From assembly GCA_038329865.1 (NCBI GenBank), contig JBBQNK010000012.1:33129-97128 (forward strand): a stretch of DNA of 64,000 nucleotides, given 5' to 3'. The DNA comes from JANMES01 sp038329865 (GTDB taxonomy: Bacteria; Planctomycetota; Phycisphaerae; Tepidisphaerales; Tepidisphaeraceae). The notes under the pieces were generated by a model, which saw nothing but the letters and a program-made list of their open reading frames with translations, had not been told where the DNA came from and did no database searches. Of the stretch, positions 57,099 to 64,000 are shown one piece after another. Position 1 is the first letter of the stretch. Each line of letters starts with the position of its first letter. A program made the position numbers and the translations under genes.

Positions 57099-57716
57099 AT
57101 GAAAAATCGAAGGCGATCAATCAGTCGGGCGGAACGGCGCAGTCGCAAGAATGCGAAACGTCTACAGGCATGGCGTGAGGACCACCCGCATCCCACGCCG
57201 TACCACGAATGGCCAGAGAACGCACCCTGGTACCGAGATCGGGTCCAAACCGCATTGGGTCTACAGCCGCTCCCATCATGGGCGTGCGGACGCGCCCGGA
57301 AAGCCGTGTCGCTTACGGTCGAAGATCTGGCGGTCGGATACTGGGCCGTGCATTGCACGAGTGGAAAGGGAACGAGCGGTGGCCAACTGCGCTGCTGCTT
57401 CGAGGTCTGCCTCGATGTTGGGTGTCATCATTCGAAGGCTAAGATTATCTTTTCCACGCTTATGACTCTGGGATTGATTCAAAAAACCGCCAATTACTAT
57501 GTGGGACGCAGGGGTAACGTCTACGAGGAAGTCGCTCCAGGAAAGACGGCCAAGCCTTTTGTCAGGAAGACCGCGCAATTGAACACGGAACAAACTTCAC
57601 CAACTGCTCCGCCGGGTGACATGGATGATCCGTTCTACGGCGTTTCTTCGCGCGAAAATTCTCCCGATGATCTTTTCAGCATTCCACGGGATGGATCGAA
57701 TATCGTCGATGAATAA
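57099..57716 (+). CDS. Unknown protein, possibly DNA-binding
   Basis: A 205-aa protein. The N-terminus is very basic (KNRRRSISRAERRSRKNAKR). Residues 75-165 include QLRCCFEVCLDVGCHHSKAK and IIFSTLMTLGLIQKTANYYVG, which is helix-turn-helix-like with a possible winged strand. The C-terminal 55 residues are Ser/Asp-rich. It begins 45 bp after the ATPase gene, in the same direction. Unknown family. Confidence 0.68.
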   Translation: MKNRRRSISRAERRSRKNAKRLQAWREDHPHPTPYHEWPENAPWYRDRVQTALGLQPLPSWACGRARKAVSLTVEDLAVGYWAVHCTSGKGTSGGQLRCCFEVCLDVGCHHSKAKIIFSTLMTLGLIQKTANYYVGRRGNVYEEVAPGKTAKPFVRKTAQLNTEQTSPTAPPGDMDDPFYGVSSRENSPDDLFSIPRDGSNIVDE

Positions 57717-57810
57717 TGTTGGCGTGTAAGCGCGACGAGACATAATCGGGAATGGCGACATCACCGTGTCCACGTAAGCGATTTGCTTTTCGTTGACGAG
57801 GTGATTCGCA

Positions 57811-58671
57811 ATGCAACTGTTACGCTACCCAGGGGGAAAAAGTAAAGCGTCCGTTCAGAAATTGGTCCGAGATCATTTTCCCGTTTCATTTAGGGAACAT
57901 CGAGAGGCATTTACCGGCGGCGGTGGCCTTCTTCTCAATCGCCCCACCGGTACGGCCTGTTGGGCAAATGACATCAATCCGGCGCTCATGTCCGTCTACA
58001 CGGCGCTGCGAGATACGCCGGACAGCTTCATCAAGTCGTGCCGGGCCATCACGCCGGCGATGGCAGATGAAGAGATGATCACGACGAAACTCGGCAGCAA
58101 GTATCCGAAACGGATGCACGACCTATTCTGGCAGACGGCCCAGGACGATTCGATGGACCCTGCGCTTCGGTACTTCACGCTGAACCGCCTGGGCTGGAAC
58201 GGACGGGTCATCTTGGAACCGAATCGTCGGAAACGGATGTACTTCTCGAACCCAACCGGCTGGAACATCGTGAAGGGCGACAGGTTGGAGAAGGCCGCTG
58301 CCGTACTCGCGGGAGCGCGTATCAGTTGCGGAGATTTTGAGCCCCTATTCACTGAGCCCGGCGAAGATGTATTGGTCTTCGCTGATCCGCCGTACGTTCG
58401 TGATTCGGAATTGAATCAGTCGGCCAAGCTCTATGAATTTGGTTTTTCGTTGGACGATCACCACCGTTTGCGCGACGTAGCCTTTGGTTCCGATCACGCG
58501 GTCTGTCTGACATACGACGACCACCCCTTGGTGCGGGAACTGTATCGGGGATGGCGCATCCATCAAGTCTCCTGGCACTACTGCGGCACCGTCACGAATC
58601 GCCGGCGCGGCCACGAGTTGATCATTACGAACTATCCCGTCCGCGCTGACGCGCAGATGGTAGCCGCCTAG
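57811..58671 (+). CDS. Dam-family DNA adenine methyltransferase
   Basis: A 286-aa protein with the Dam/M.DpnII layout: N-terminal LLRYPGGKSKAS (motif X and start of the SAM site) and FTGGGGLLLNRPTG, then FADPPYVRD (DPPY, motif IV) near residue 195 and a C-terminal YCGTVTNRRRGHELIITNY. It methylates adenine at a short target (GATC in relatives). It is on the island with a GmrSD-type gene and a nuclease, where self-methylation is useful; function inferred. Confidence 0.9.
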   Translation: MQLLRYPGGKSKASVQKLVRDHFPVSFREHREAFTGGGGLLLNRPTGTACWANDINPALMSVYTALRDTPDSFIKSCRAITPAMADEEMITTKLGSKYPKRMHDLFWQTAQDDSMDPALRYFTLNRLGWNGRVILEPNRRKRMYFSNPTGWNIVKGDRLEKAAAVLAGARISCGDFEPLFTEPGEDVLVFADPPYVRDSELNQSAKLYEFGFSLDDHHRLRDVAFGSDHAVCLTYDDHPLVRELYRGWRIHQVSWHYCGTVTNRRRGHELIITNYPVRADAQMVAA

Positions 58672-58777
58672 ATCCAAAGCTGAATGGCGTGGCGATGACG
58701 GCTGAAGATGAATCGAACAGAGCGGTCTACACGCATGTGCGTGAGCCGCAACAGCAATCAAGAAAGGAAAGATTAGT

Positions 58778-59224
58778 ATGGCACGTTTTGAATTTACCAT
58801 GTGGCAGGGCGAGAGTGGTCGGCTTTATTTGACGATGAAGCCTTCGAGTATCGTCGGAGAGAGCTATGTATACGACGCTCTGACGGGCGAAAAACTGGCA
58901 GAGCATCTCTACCTCGATCAACTGGAAGGGACACCGCCTACTCCCCACGAATCAGATCCGTGGGTACGAGAGGTGCCTTTGGAAGAATGGCCGGCGAAGA
59001 CAAAGGCTTGGGTGGGTAGCGCCACCGATGGATCGGCCCTCTACGTCAGCCGTCCGCTTCCTGGCGGCGGCTGGGAGGATTTGTGGCTCGGGGCGAAGTG
59101 CGAGGTCGTGGCTCGGACGGAGTGGGGAAATAGTTCGGCGGACTCGACGCTTCACGCGCTGGAAATGGACCGACACAAAGAAGAGGCAAAACGGCAATGC
59201 AAGGTCGAGGATATTCCATTTTAA
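58778..59224 (+). CDS. Unknown protein of the island
   Basis: A 148-aa protein with an AAAGGAAAG ribosome binding site. The sequence is beta-rich at the N-terminus (MARFEFTMWQGESGRLYLTM, SYVYDALTGEKLAEHLY) with a C-terminal helix. It lies after the Dam-like gene, in the same direction. No known family. Confidence 0.72.
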   Translation: MARFEFTMWQGESGRLYLTMKPSSIVGESYVYDALTGEKLAEHLYLDQLEGTPPTPHESDPWVREVPLEEWPAKTKAWVGSATDGSALYVSRPLPGGGWEDLWLGAKCEVVARTEWGNSSADSTLHALEMDRHKEEAKRQCKVEDIPF

Positions 59225-59270
59225 TTTCGATTCATTCGAAGGAATGCGTTCTGAAACGCCGTATAAAACG

Positions 59271-59338
59271 TGGGCGACACACGAGACAAAAATAAACTGG
59301 AAAACTTCGTTCCAGCCGGCCCCGCCGTGTGTCGCCCA
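59271..59338. other. Perfect long inverted repeat with an inner hairpin
   Basis: TGGGCGACACACG and CGTGTGTCGCCCA are perfect 13-bp arms around a 42-bp loop that contains CTGGAA-N7-TTCCAG. It lies at the start of the primase-like gene. It could be a replication origin, an operator or an attenuator. Confidence 0.55.
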
Positions 59339-59374
59339 ACACTCACGATGCGGGGCTTTTTGTTGGGAGACGGA

Positions 59375-60397
59375 ATGAAATACAACACGCTCGTGAACCG
59401 CTATGCGAAATGGCTATTTGAACTTATTGACCGCCGCGACTGCGGGATCCGAGTAAACGGCACGCCCAGGTCGCTCAATACGAACTACCATCTCGATAAC
59501 TGGCGTGAACTGCCTTATCCGCCCATGAGGATCACTCGGACCCATCTGGACAACCACGTGCGGGAAACGGACACGTTCTATTACCGTTCCAATCGGGCAT
59601 CAGGCTACGCACTGCTGATGTTCGACATCGACGCCCACGCCGGCCAAGCTGACGCCCGTCAACTAGCTGACTGGGTGATCGACACCTATCTGCCTGGTGC
59701 GTACTCGGAACCGTCCACGGGCCGTCGCGGGGTCCATATCTACACGGTCATGAGAATCGGCACCTGTGTCAGGCGTAATGCCAATACATATTTTGGTGGA
59801 GTAAGCGACGCCCTGAAGCGTCTGGTGGCCACACAGGGGTACCAGGCGACCTTCTGTGGCATCTACGGGACGTTCACCACGACGAAGGGAACGGGAGATC
59901 ATAAATCCGTCGATAAACGTGGCGCACTGGGAAAGATACCCCGCATACAGGACCTAGCTGGACTCGACCGCCTTATCTGGTCTCCCGTCTATCTCAACTT
60001 TGACCACATTATTCGGGATTCCATCAAGCTCTCGATTGGTCCAACTAACTCGACTGATTCGGTCATTTCAGACGGGAAGCCTCTATCTGTGGGTTCTGGT
60101 AGTGATAGCAGTATTTATATGGGTAGGACAACTAGTCCTGAACCGTCTATATCTAATGCCAATGATGGTCCAAAGAGGCGGGCCACGTGTGTACGTGAAA
60201 ATATGCTCAAGAACCCCACCCAATTGTTTATTGGCGCGTTCGCAGGTGATAACTCTGTTCGCCACTTGGTTGATCTCGTCGTCTTCGTAGTTCATGTCCT
60301 GAAGGAGTTTTCGAGGGTAGATGTGATGGTCATTGACGTTACTGGAAGAGAACGGTTGGCCAGAGTACAAATCGAATTTTTCGTTTTTATTCGGTAA
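59375..60397 (+). CDS. Primase-polymerase-like (AEP) protein, 3' end fused to antisense of the next gene
   Basis: A 340-aa protein. FDIDAHAGQADARQLADWV (h-D-h-D motif) near residue 78 and STGRRGVHIYTVMR (SxxGxHh-like) near 112 match archaeo-eukaryotic primase motifs I and II. The frame upstream from 59270 (35 more residues) lies in the inverted repeat, so the ATG at 59375 is preferred. After about residue 270 the frame overlaps 315 bp of the convergent GmrSD-like gene, and its tail looks like non-native sequence. The recombination or deletion that joined the two genes probably truncated it. Role in replicating an element is inferred. Confidence 0.72.
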   Translation: MKYNTLVNRYAKWLFELIDRRDCGIRVNGTPRSLNTNYHLDNWRELPYPPMRITRTHLDNHVRETDTFYYRSNRASGYALLMFDIDAHAGQADARQLADWVIDTYLPGAYSEPSTGRRGVHIYTVMRIGTCVRRNANTYFGGVSDALKRLVATQGYQATFCGIYGTFTTTKGTGDHKSVDKRGALGKIPRIQDLAGLDRLIWSPVYLNFDHIIRDSIKLSIGPTNSTDSVISDGKPLSVGSGSDSSIYMGRTTSPEPSISNANDGPKRRATCVRENMLKNPTQLFIGAFAGDNSVRHLVDLVVFVVHVLKEFSRVDVMVIDVTGRERLARVQIEFFVFIR

Positions 60398-61726
60398 GCA
60401 AACTATCGCTCGGTATACGGCATCAGCGCCGCTTTTTGTCCGCCCGATAAGGCGCTCGATTTCCTCTAGGGACATCCGAACCGTAAATCTGCTGGGCGTT
60501 CTTTTACTGCGGGGCTCGACCCACTCTTTCAGCACTCGGTAATCGCTGCGAATTACAGCGTTTGTACCCGCCTTATAGCGATGGTTGATCACGGACGCCC
60601 AGTACCACTTTTTCAGTTTTGTATTGATGCGTTTTTGGGTATCAGGACTGTACCGCTTCACTTCTTGTACGTAGTGGCGGATGGCCGCGTACGTCACGAC
60701 CATGGGCGCGAAAGGTAGGTACCTTTTGTTCATCACTCCGAAATGAGACTCGAAATCACTCAGTGCTATGTTGATGTACTTACTGCTTTGATACCAATCA
60801 CGGTTGAAATTCGCGATTTCGAAGACAGATTTTCTGGTATAGCGTGAGCGGATACCGCGGATTCCCCGACTTCCGACTTCAGCGGTGTCGTCGTTAATTA
60901 GTAGCATTAGCTTAAGAATATACGTGGGGTCTATGCCGTACTCCTTAATCTTTCCCTTGTTTACCTCTCGCCAGAGATCTTTCATCGTGATCGGATATAG
61001 CCTGCCCGCGGCGAGCTCGAACTCCGTTAGCCCGGTGCCCTCGTCGTTTATCAAAGCGAAGACGTTGCTGTGCTGGCGTTCTGTCAGTTTGTACTTCAAG
61101 GTCTCTACTGGAACCGTGTAAGTGTCCAGTTGTTTGCGCACGTCACGAACATTTTGGCTATACGTCCGCCGCATTCGTGGCGGAAAGTCTTTGAGCCATT
61201 CAGCTTCTTTATGCTTGAATATCACGCTTAGCGGGAGACGCTTGCTCTCAAGTAGATTCTTTTTGTCATGCTCAAGGGGCTCGTCGTTGCGGCGGGATTC
61301 GATAAAAGTCAGTGCGTCGACCTCCTCACATCTTAGGATGTCCTCTAATTTGACATCTACTCTGAAATAGAAGCGGTAGTGATGTTGAAGGTGGACGTAC
61401 TGGCTATCCGGTCGTGTGGGCGGCCTAAGCGCGAAAAGGAGAGACTTCAATCTTTGCTGGCCATCGATCACATAGAAAGTCGGGTTGAAATCGTAGTTGC
61501 CATCCAGGAATGGTTCAGCTCCTAGATTTGGGTTGCCCTTCTTCGTCAGGAGCATCAGGGTACCGATTGGATAATGCCTTACAACACTTTCGATCAATTT
61601 GGCGATCTGCTTCGGGTTCCAAACGAATTGCCGTTGGAAACTCGGTAGGCAAAGTTTATTCGTGGTGACCATCTCCAGGAGATGGTCGACGCCCTTCGAA
61701 CTGGTGGCCTTTGTTCTGGTATTCAT
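60083..61726 (-). CDS. GmrSD-like protein (DUF262 with HNH)
   Basis: A 547-aa protein. The N-terminal DUF262 domain has LPSFQRQFVWNPKQIAKLIESV and FYVIDGQQRLKSLLFALR (DGQQR motif) near residues 30-100. The C-terminal part has an HNH-like end: DHHIYPRKLLQDMNYEDDEINQVANRVITCERANK. GmrSD enzymes cut modified DNA in a nucleotide-dependent way, so this may be a type IV restriction enzyme. The last about 45 residues after ERANKQLGG lie antisense to the primase-like gene and are unusual, so the true end is probably disturbed there. Confidence 0.85.
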   Translation of the reverse strand: MNTRTKATSSKGVDHLLEMVTTNKLCLPSFQRQFVWNPKQIAKLIESVVRHYPIGTLMLLTKKGNPNLGAEPFLDGNYDFNPTFYVIDGQQRLKSLLFALRPPTRPDSQYVHLQHHYRFYFRVDVKLEDILRCEEVDALTFIESRRNDEPLEHDKKNLLESKRLPLSVIFKHKEAEWLKDFPPRMRRTYSQNVRDVRKQLDTYTVPVETLKYKLTERQHSNVFALINDEGTGLTEFELAAGRLYPITMKDLWREVNKGKIKEYGIDPTYILKLMLLINDDTAEVGSRGIRGIRSRYTRKSVFEIANFNRDWYQSSKYINIALSDFESHFGVMNKRYLPFAPMVVTYAAIRHYVQEVKRYSPDTQKRINTKLKKWYWASVINHRYKAGTNAVIRSDYRVLKEWVEPRSKRTPSRFTVRMSLEEIERLIGRTKSGADAVYRAIVCLPNKNEKFDLYSGQPFSSSNVNDHHIYPRKLLQDMNYEDDEINQVANRVITCERANKQLGGVLEHIFTYTRGPPLWTIIGIRYRRFRTSCPTHINTAITTRTHR

Positions 61727-62111
61727 AGGGTTACAATCTGCTGTTGAAGTCCAAGCGTAGAAGATGCTGCTAGGGCGGTCAATCGTTAAGTTCCCCGGGC
61801 CACTTCTGAAAGTCCCAAATTTGAGCGGTTCGGTTCGTTCTCCCGCCGCGCTAGGTGCCGATTTTTTTATGAAAGCCGCCGGTCGTGGACTCGGTGGTTT
61901 CTAGCCCGGTCTTCCTCATGAAAATCGATCCGCCGTTGCTGACGAACTCGCGGATGTCGTCATTGAAATGGATGACGGCGTCCGCCCGGGTGACGGCAGA
62001 GTTTCAATGGGTGGGGCCAAAAAGGCGGGAAGTTGTAGAACGATTGGGCGTTGTATTGCATGGTCTGAAACAGTCGCCGAGTTGTTGATTTCTGAAGTAC
62101 GGTAGGTGACG
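61727..62111. other. Gap with a possible gene remnant
   Basis: About 385 bp without a supported gene. On the minus strand at about 61855-62010 an open frame reads RADAVIHFNDDIREFVSNGG and GSIFMRKTGLETTESTTG, which looks like a coding remnant, but it lacks a start and is closed by a TGA. On the plus strand 61885-62088 is open but looks like its shadow. A poly-T tract at 61862-61869 was noted. Confidence 0.4.
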
Positions 62112-63563
62112 CTATGGTCGGCGCGTCAAATGTGGAAGGACAAAGTTGCTAGGGGGGGATTCCTTCGTAGAGAGCACGCCATCTGCGATTAACTTCTCGC
62201 GGAAAGTCTTAAGCGCCTTCGTCAGCAGCGAGTAATCCTCGAGAATGTATGGGGTATCTGCCGCGCCAAGGGCATTTGCCTTGTATTGATGCATGGCGTC
62301 TGTTCCTGAGAGTGCCTTGATCTGACTTGCTCCGATTTTACGAAATTGCTTAAGGCTGAATTGACCGTTCAAACGGCGCTCGCGAATCACCCCTTCAAGG
62401 ATCCATGCGACCGTCTTAACGCTGTACGGGGTGCCGAGCTTGCTCAAAAAGTACGTGCCGAATGGGTGCTCGTGGCGAGCACGGAACTTCGCCATCAGTC
62501 GCTGCGTTTCCGGCCAAATATAAACCGTGGTGGTGAACATGTTTTGATGCAGAGTGCGTTCCCGCTGCTTTGTGATGAACATCTCGCCGGATTTATAAGG
62601 GTTGCCCTCGAAATCAGTGATGTGCTCGAAACGGAGACGGGCAATATCAATCTGGTAGTAGCCACAGTTCAGGCAGAGCAGGGACAGCAAACGCACACGT
62701 TCGTTGTCGTGCCGGAGAAAGGTGCCCAGAAGGTCTACGTTGTACCTCACGATCTTCGTGGGCCGAGTGATTTTGACGGTGAAGATGTCGTCGAATTTTC
62801 GGGGCTTGGGGATGTCGAAATGATTGATCATCTGCTGGAATGCGCGGGTGTAGTTTCTGGCCGTACGTTCCGATTTCACAACCATGGGATTGCACCAGAA
62901 TTTCACGAACGTGTCGTAGTCAGCGACCTTGAGGTCGCCAAGGCGTTTGTTCACGTCGATGGGGCGTTCTTTGCGGTCATACGTCTTATTCAGCGCCAAA
63001 CCCAGCGTGAGGCTCTGAACGTATTTCGTGTACGTGTTTTTGTTGATGCCCTTGCCGGCCATGAGGCCGATCCGCTTCTTCTGATGTTCCACATAGACGG
63101 CGTAAGCCTGCCGGATCGTCATGTTGAGCGCCTGCAAGGATTCGGGTGAAACCTGCTGCGTCGACATGTTGATTTGCACGGACCGAGCGGGTGCCGCCGA
63201 GTTGGATGCGCGAGCGTTGCGAACGACCTGGCGGTTGGGCCAGACAGGCTTGAACCTCGGGAGTGGCGGCAAGCCGGCGACTTGGCGGCTTGCCTGCGTG
63301 GCATCATATTCCCGGCGTAGGACGACCGCGGTCCCTTCCCAGTCGGCTTTGATTGACCGGAAGCGGGGGATGTGAGCGTTGCGGTCACTCATTCCGCCGA
63401 GGTAATGAGTGGTACGCACGCGTTTCCGGGTGGTCGTCCCGTCGCCGGCGACCTCGCACACTTCGTGATAGCCGATTTCCGCAATGAACTGTTGGCTCGG
63501 CTCGTGGAATCGAATTCCTGTCTCGTAGCTCTTTTTCTGGACAATCTCTGCGATGATTGGCAT
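62112..63563 (-). CDS. Tyrosine recombinase (integrase) of the island
   Basis: A 483-aa protein. N-terminal SAM-like and core-binding parts are followed by a catalytic domain: the first catalytic Arg in YYQIDIARLRFEHI (about residue 315), a conserved-helix SLKQFRKIGASQIK where HxLR is replaced by KQFRK, and a Tyr in TPYILEDYSLL (about 450). The Hx(x)R pattern is only partly kept. Such degenerate patterns are common in planctomycete integrases. The start is ATG 63561-63563 with a GGAG site. It lies 140 bp inside the right end, next to arm-type repeats, so it is probably the enzyme that moved the island. Confidence 0.85.
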   Translation of the reverse strand: MPIIAEIVQKKSYETGIRFHEPSQQFIAEIGYHEVCEVAGDGTTTRKRVRTTHYLGGMSDRNAHIPRFRSIKADWEGTAVVLRREYDATQASRQVAGLPPLPRFKPVWPNRQVVRNARASNSAAPARSVQINMSTQQVSPESLQALNMTIRQAYAVYVEHQKKRIGLMAGKGINKNTYTKYVQSLTLGLALNKTYDRKERPIDVNKRLGDLKVADYDTFVKFWCNPMVVKSERTARNYTRAFQQMINHFDIPKPRKFDDIFTVKITRPTKIVRYNVDLLGTFLRHDNERVRLLSLLCLNCGYYQIDIARLRFEHITDFEGNPYKSGEMFITKQRERTLHQNMFTTTVYIWPETQRLMAKFRARHEHPFGTYFLSKLGTPYSVKTVAWILEGVIRERRLNGQFSLKQFRKIGASQIKALSGTDAMHQYKANALGAADTPYILEDYSLLTKALKTFREKLIADGVLSTKESPPSNFVLPHLTRRP

Positions 63564-63669
63564 CGTGCTGCTCCTCAAATTGAGGCGGCACCATACCGCG
63601 GATAAAACCCACTTTGGGGAAAAAGGCGATGAATTTTCCGCGTGATTTTTGACGCCGCCGCCAATCGGT

Positions 63670-63704
63670 TTACCTGCAACTTCGTGGGGCGTACCTGCAA
63701 CTTT
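63670..63704 (+). repeat. Pair of direct repeats at the right end (arm-type sites)
   Basis: TTACCTGCAACTTC (63670) and GTACCTGCAACTTT (63691), 21 bp apart, match the pair at 50809-50843 in spacing and direction. Confidence 0.75.
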
Positions 63705-63803
63705 GAGGCGACGATTTAGGTGCGTTGGAAATGAGCCTGAGCGCGACGCATCGTTTGGCGTAAATTGCGTCCCGCAAGCCGCTTATGAGAGGACGAAAAG
63801 GAA

Positions 63804-63856
63804 AAGGCGACCTCGTTAAAGGTCGCCTTCTTTAGTGCCCAGGACAGGGATCGAAC
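63804..63856. other. Right end of the island: hairpin plus tRNA 3'-end-like sequence (attR)
   Basis: AAGGCGACC-N8-GGTCGCCTT (63804-63829) is followed by TGCCCAGGACAGGGATCGAAC (63836-63856). The same order is found at 50697-50751. The sequence to the right does not fold as a tRNA, so the intact tRNA gene is not within reach or was lost. Confidence 0.7.
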
Positions 63857-64000
63857 AACAAGCGATTCTACCGAGAAATCAAGCGATTCCGCAAATGGCG
63901 CTGCAAAAAGCGCTGCAATCGATCCGGAATTAGCCGGTCTCGTGGCAAATTGGTCCTCTTTATCGGCGACAATCAGATCGGCGATCCTTGCCATTGCGCA

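Noticed and set aside
63716..63994. Minus-strand frame of 92 codons at the right edge
   Set aside because: It runs through the hairpin and the tRNA-like end sequence and has no recognisable domain or ribosome binding site.

Overview
The window looks like a chromosomal segment of a high-GC planctomycete, probably near the Phycisphaerae. The grounds are a short prepilin-like protein with a C-terminal DGH motif, a PEP-CTERM metalloprotease, a ThiD2-ThiE fusion, small membrane proteins with CxxC zinc ribbons, an EF-G-like paralogue and very many interspersed palindromic repeats. No rRNA or complete tRNA gene and no CRISPR array was seen, so the assignment rests on gene families and style only.

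Layout. 1-13.7 kb: a carbohydrate-type locus with a secreted protein running off the edge, an M14-like carboxypeptidase, an IclR regulator, a substrate-binding protein fused to a MalF-type permease, a MalG-type permease with a very large extracytoplasmic insertion, a 607-aa protein that may be a hydrolase, an AAC(3)-fold acetyltransferase and a Gfo/Idh/MocA dehydrogenase. No ABC ATPase is present, so one encoded elsewhere must serve it. 13.9-17.8 kb: prepilin-like protein, PEP-CTERM metalloprotease, large lipoprotein. 17.9-21.1 kb: intact argH and a divergent, frameshifted 3' copy of argH on either side of a two-gene cassette (DUF6884-like and GIY-YIG-like). 21.3-28.1 kb: a phage-derived module on the minus strand (portal, small protein, SU10/DUF5309-type capsid protein, connector-like protein, beta-helix protein, holin-like protein, lipoprotein) with no terminase or tail genes. 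28.6-50.6 kb: mostly housekeeping genes (winged-helix regulator, redoxin plus haem/copper protein, EF-G-like factor, response regulator, BshB1-like deacetylase, GT4, PH-domain protein, truA, higA with a broken higB, murJ, thiD2-thiE, DNA methyltransferase, zinc-ribbon membrane proteins, outer-membrane barrel, two PilT-like ATPases, DoxX-like proteins).

50.7-63.86 kb: a genomic island with lower GC. Both ends carry a tRNA 3'-end-like direct repeat next to a hairpin, and a pair of TACCTGCAACTT sites spaced 21 bp apart. Inside are a tyrosine recombinase, an AAA ATPase and a primase-polymerase-like protein (replication), and Fic, PGN_0703-type nuclease, Dam-type methylase and GmrSD-like (DUF262) genes (conflict or defence), with several proteins I do not recognise.

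The most striking feature is repeats: about fifteen families of imperfect palindromes of 30-250 bp sit in most intergenic gaps, and several copies lie in frame inside genes (both ABC permeases, portal, ThiD2-ThiE, the signal peptide of a lipoprotein). Several genes also have a -10 box only 6-9 bp before the start codon, which suggests leaderless mRNAs.
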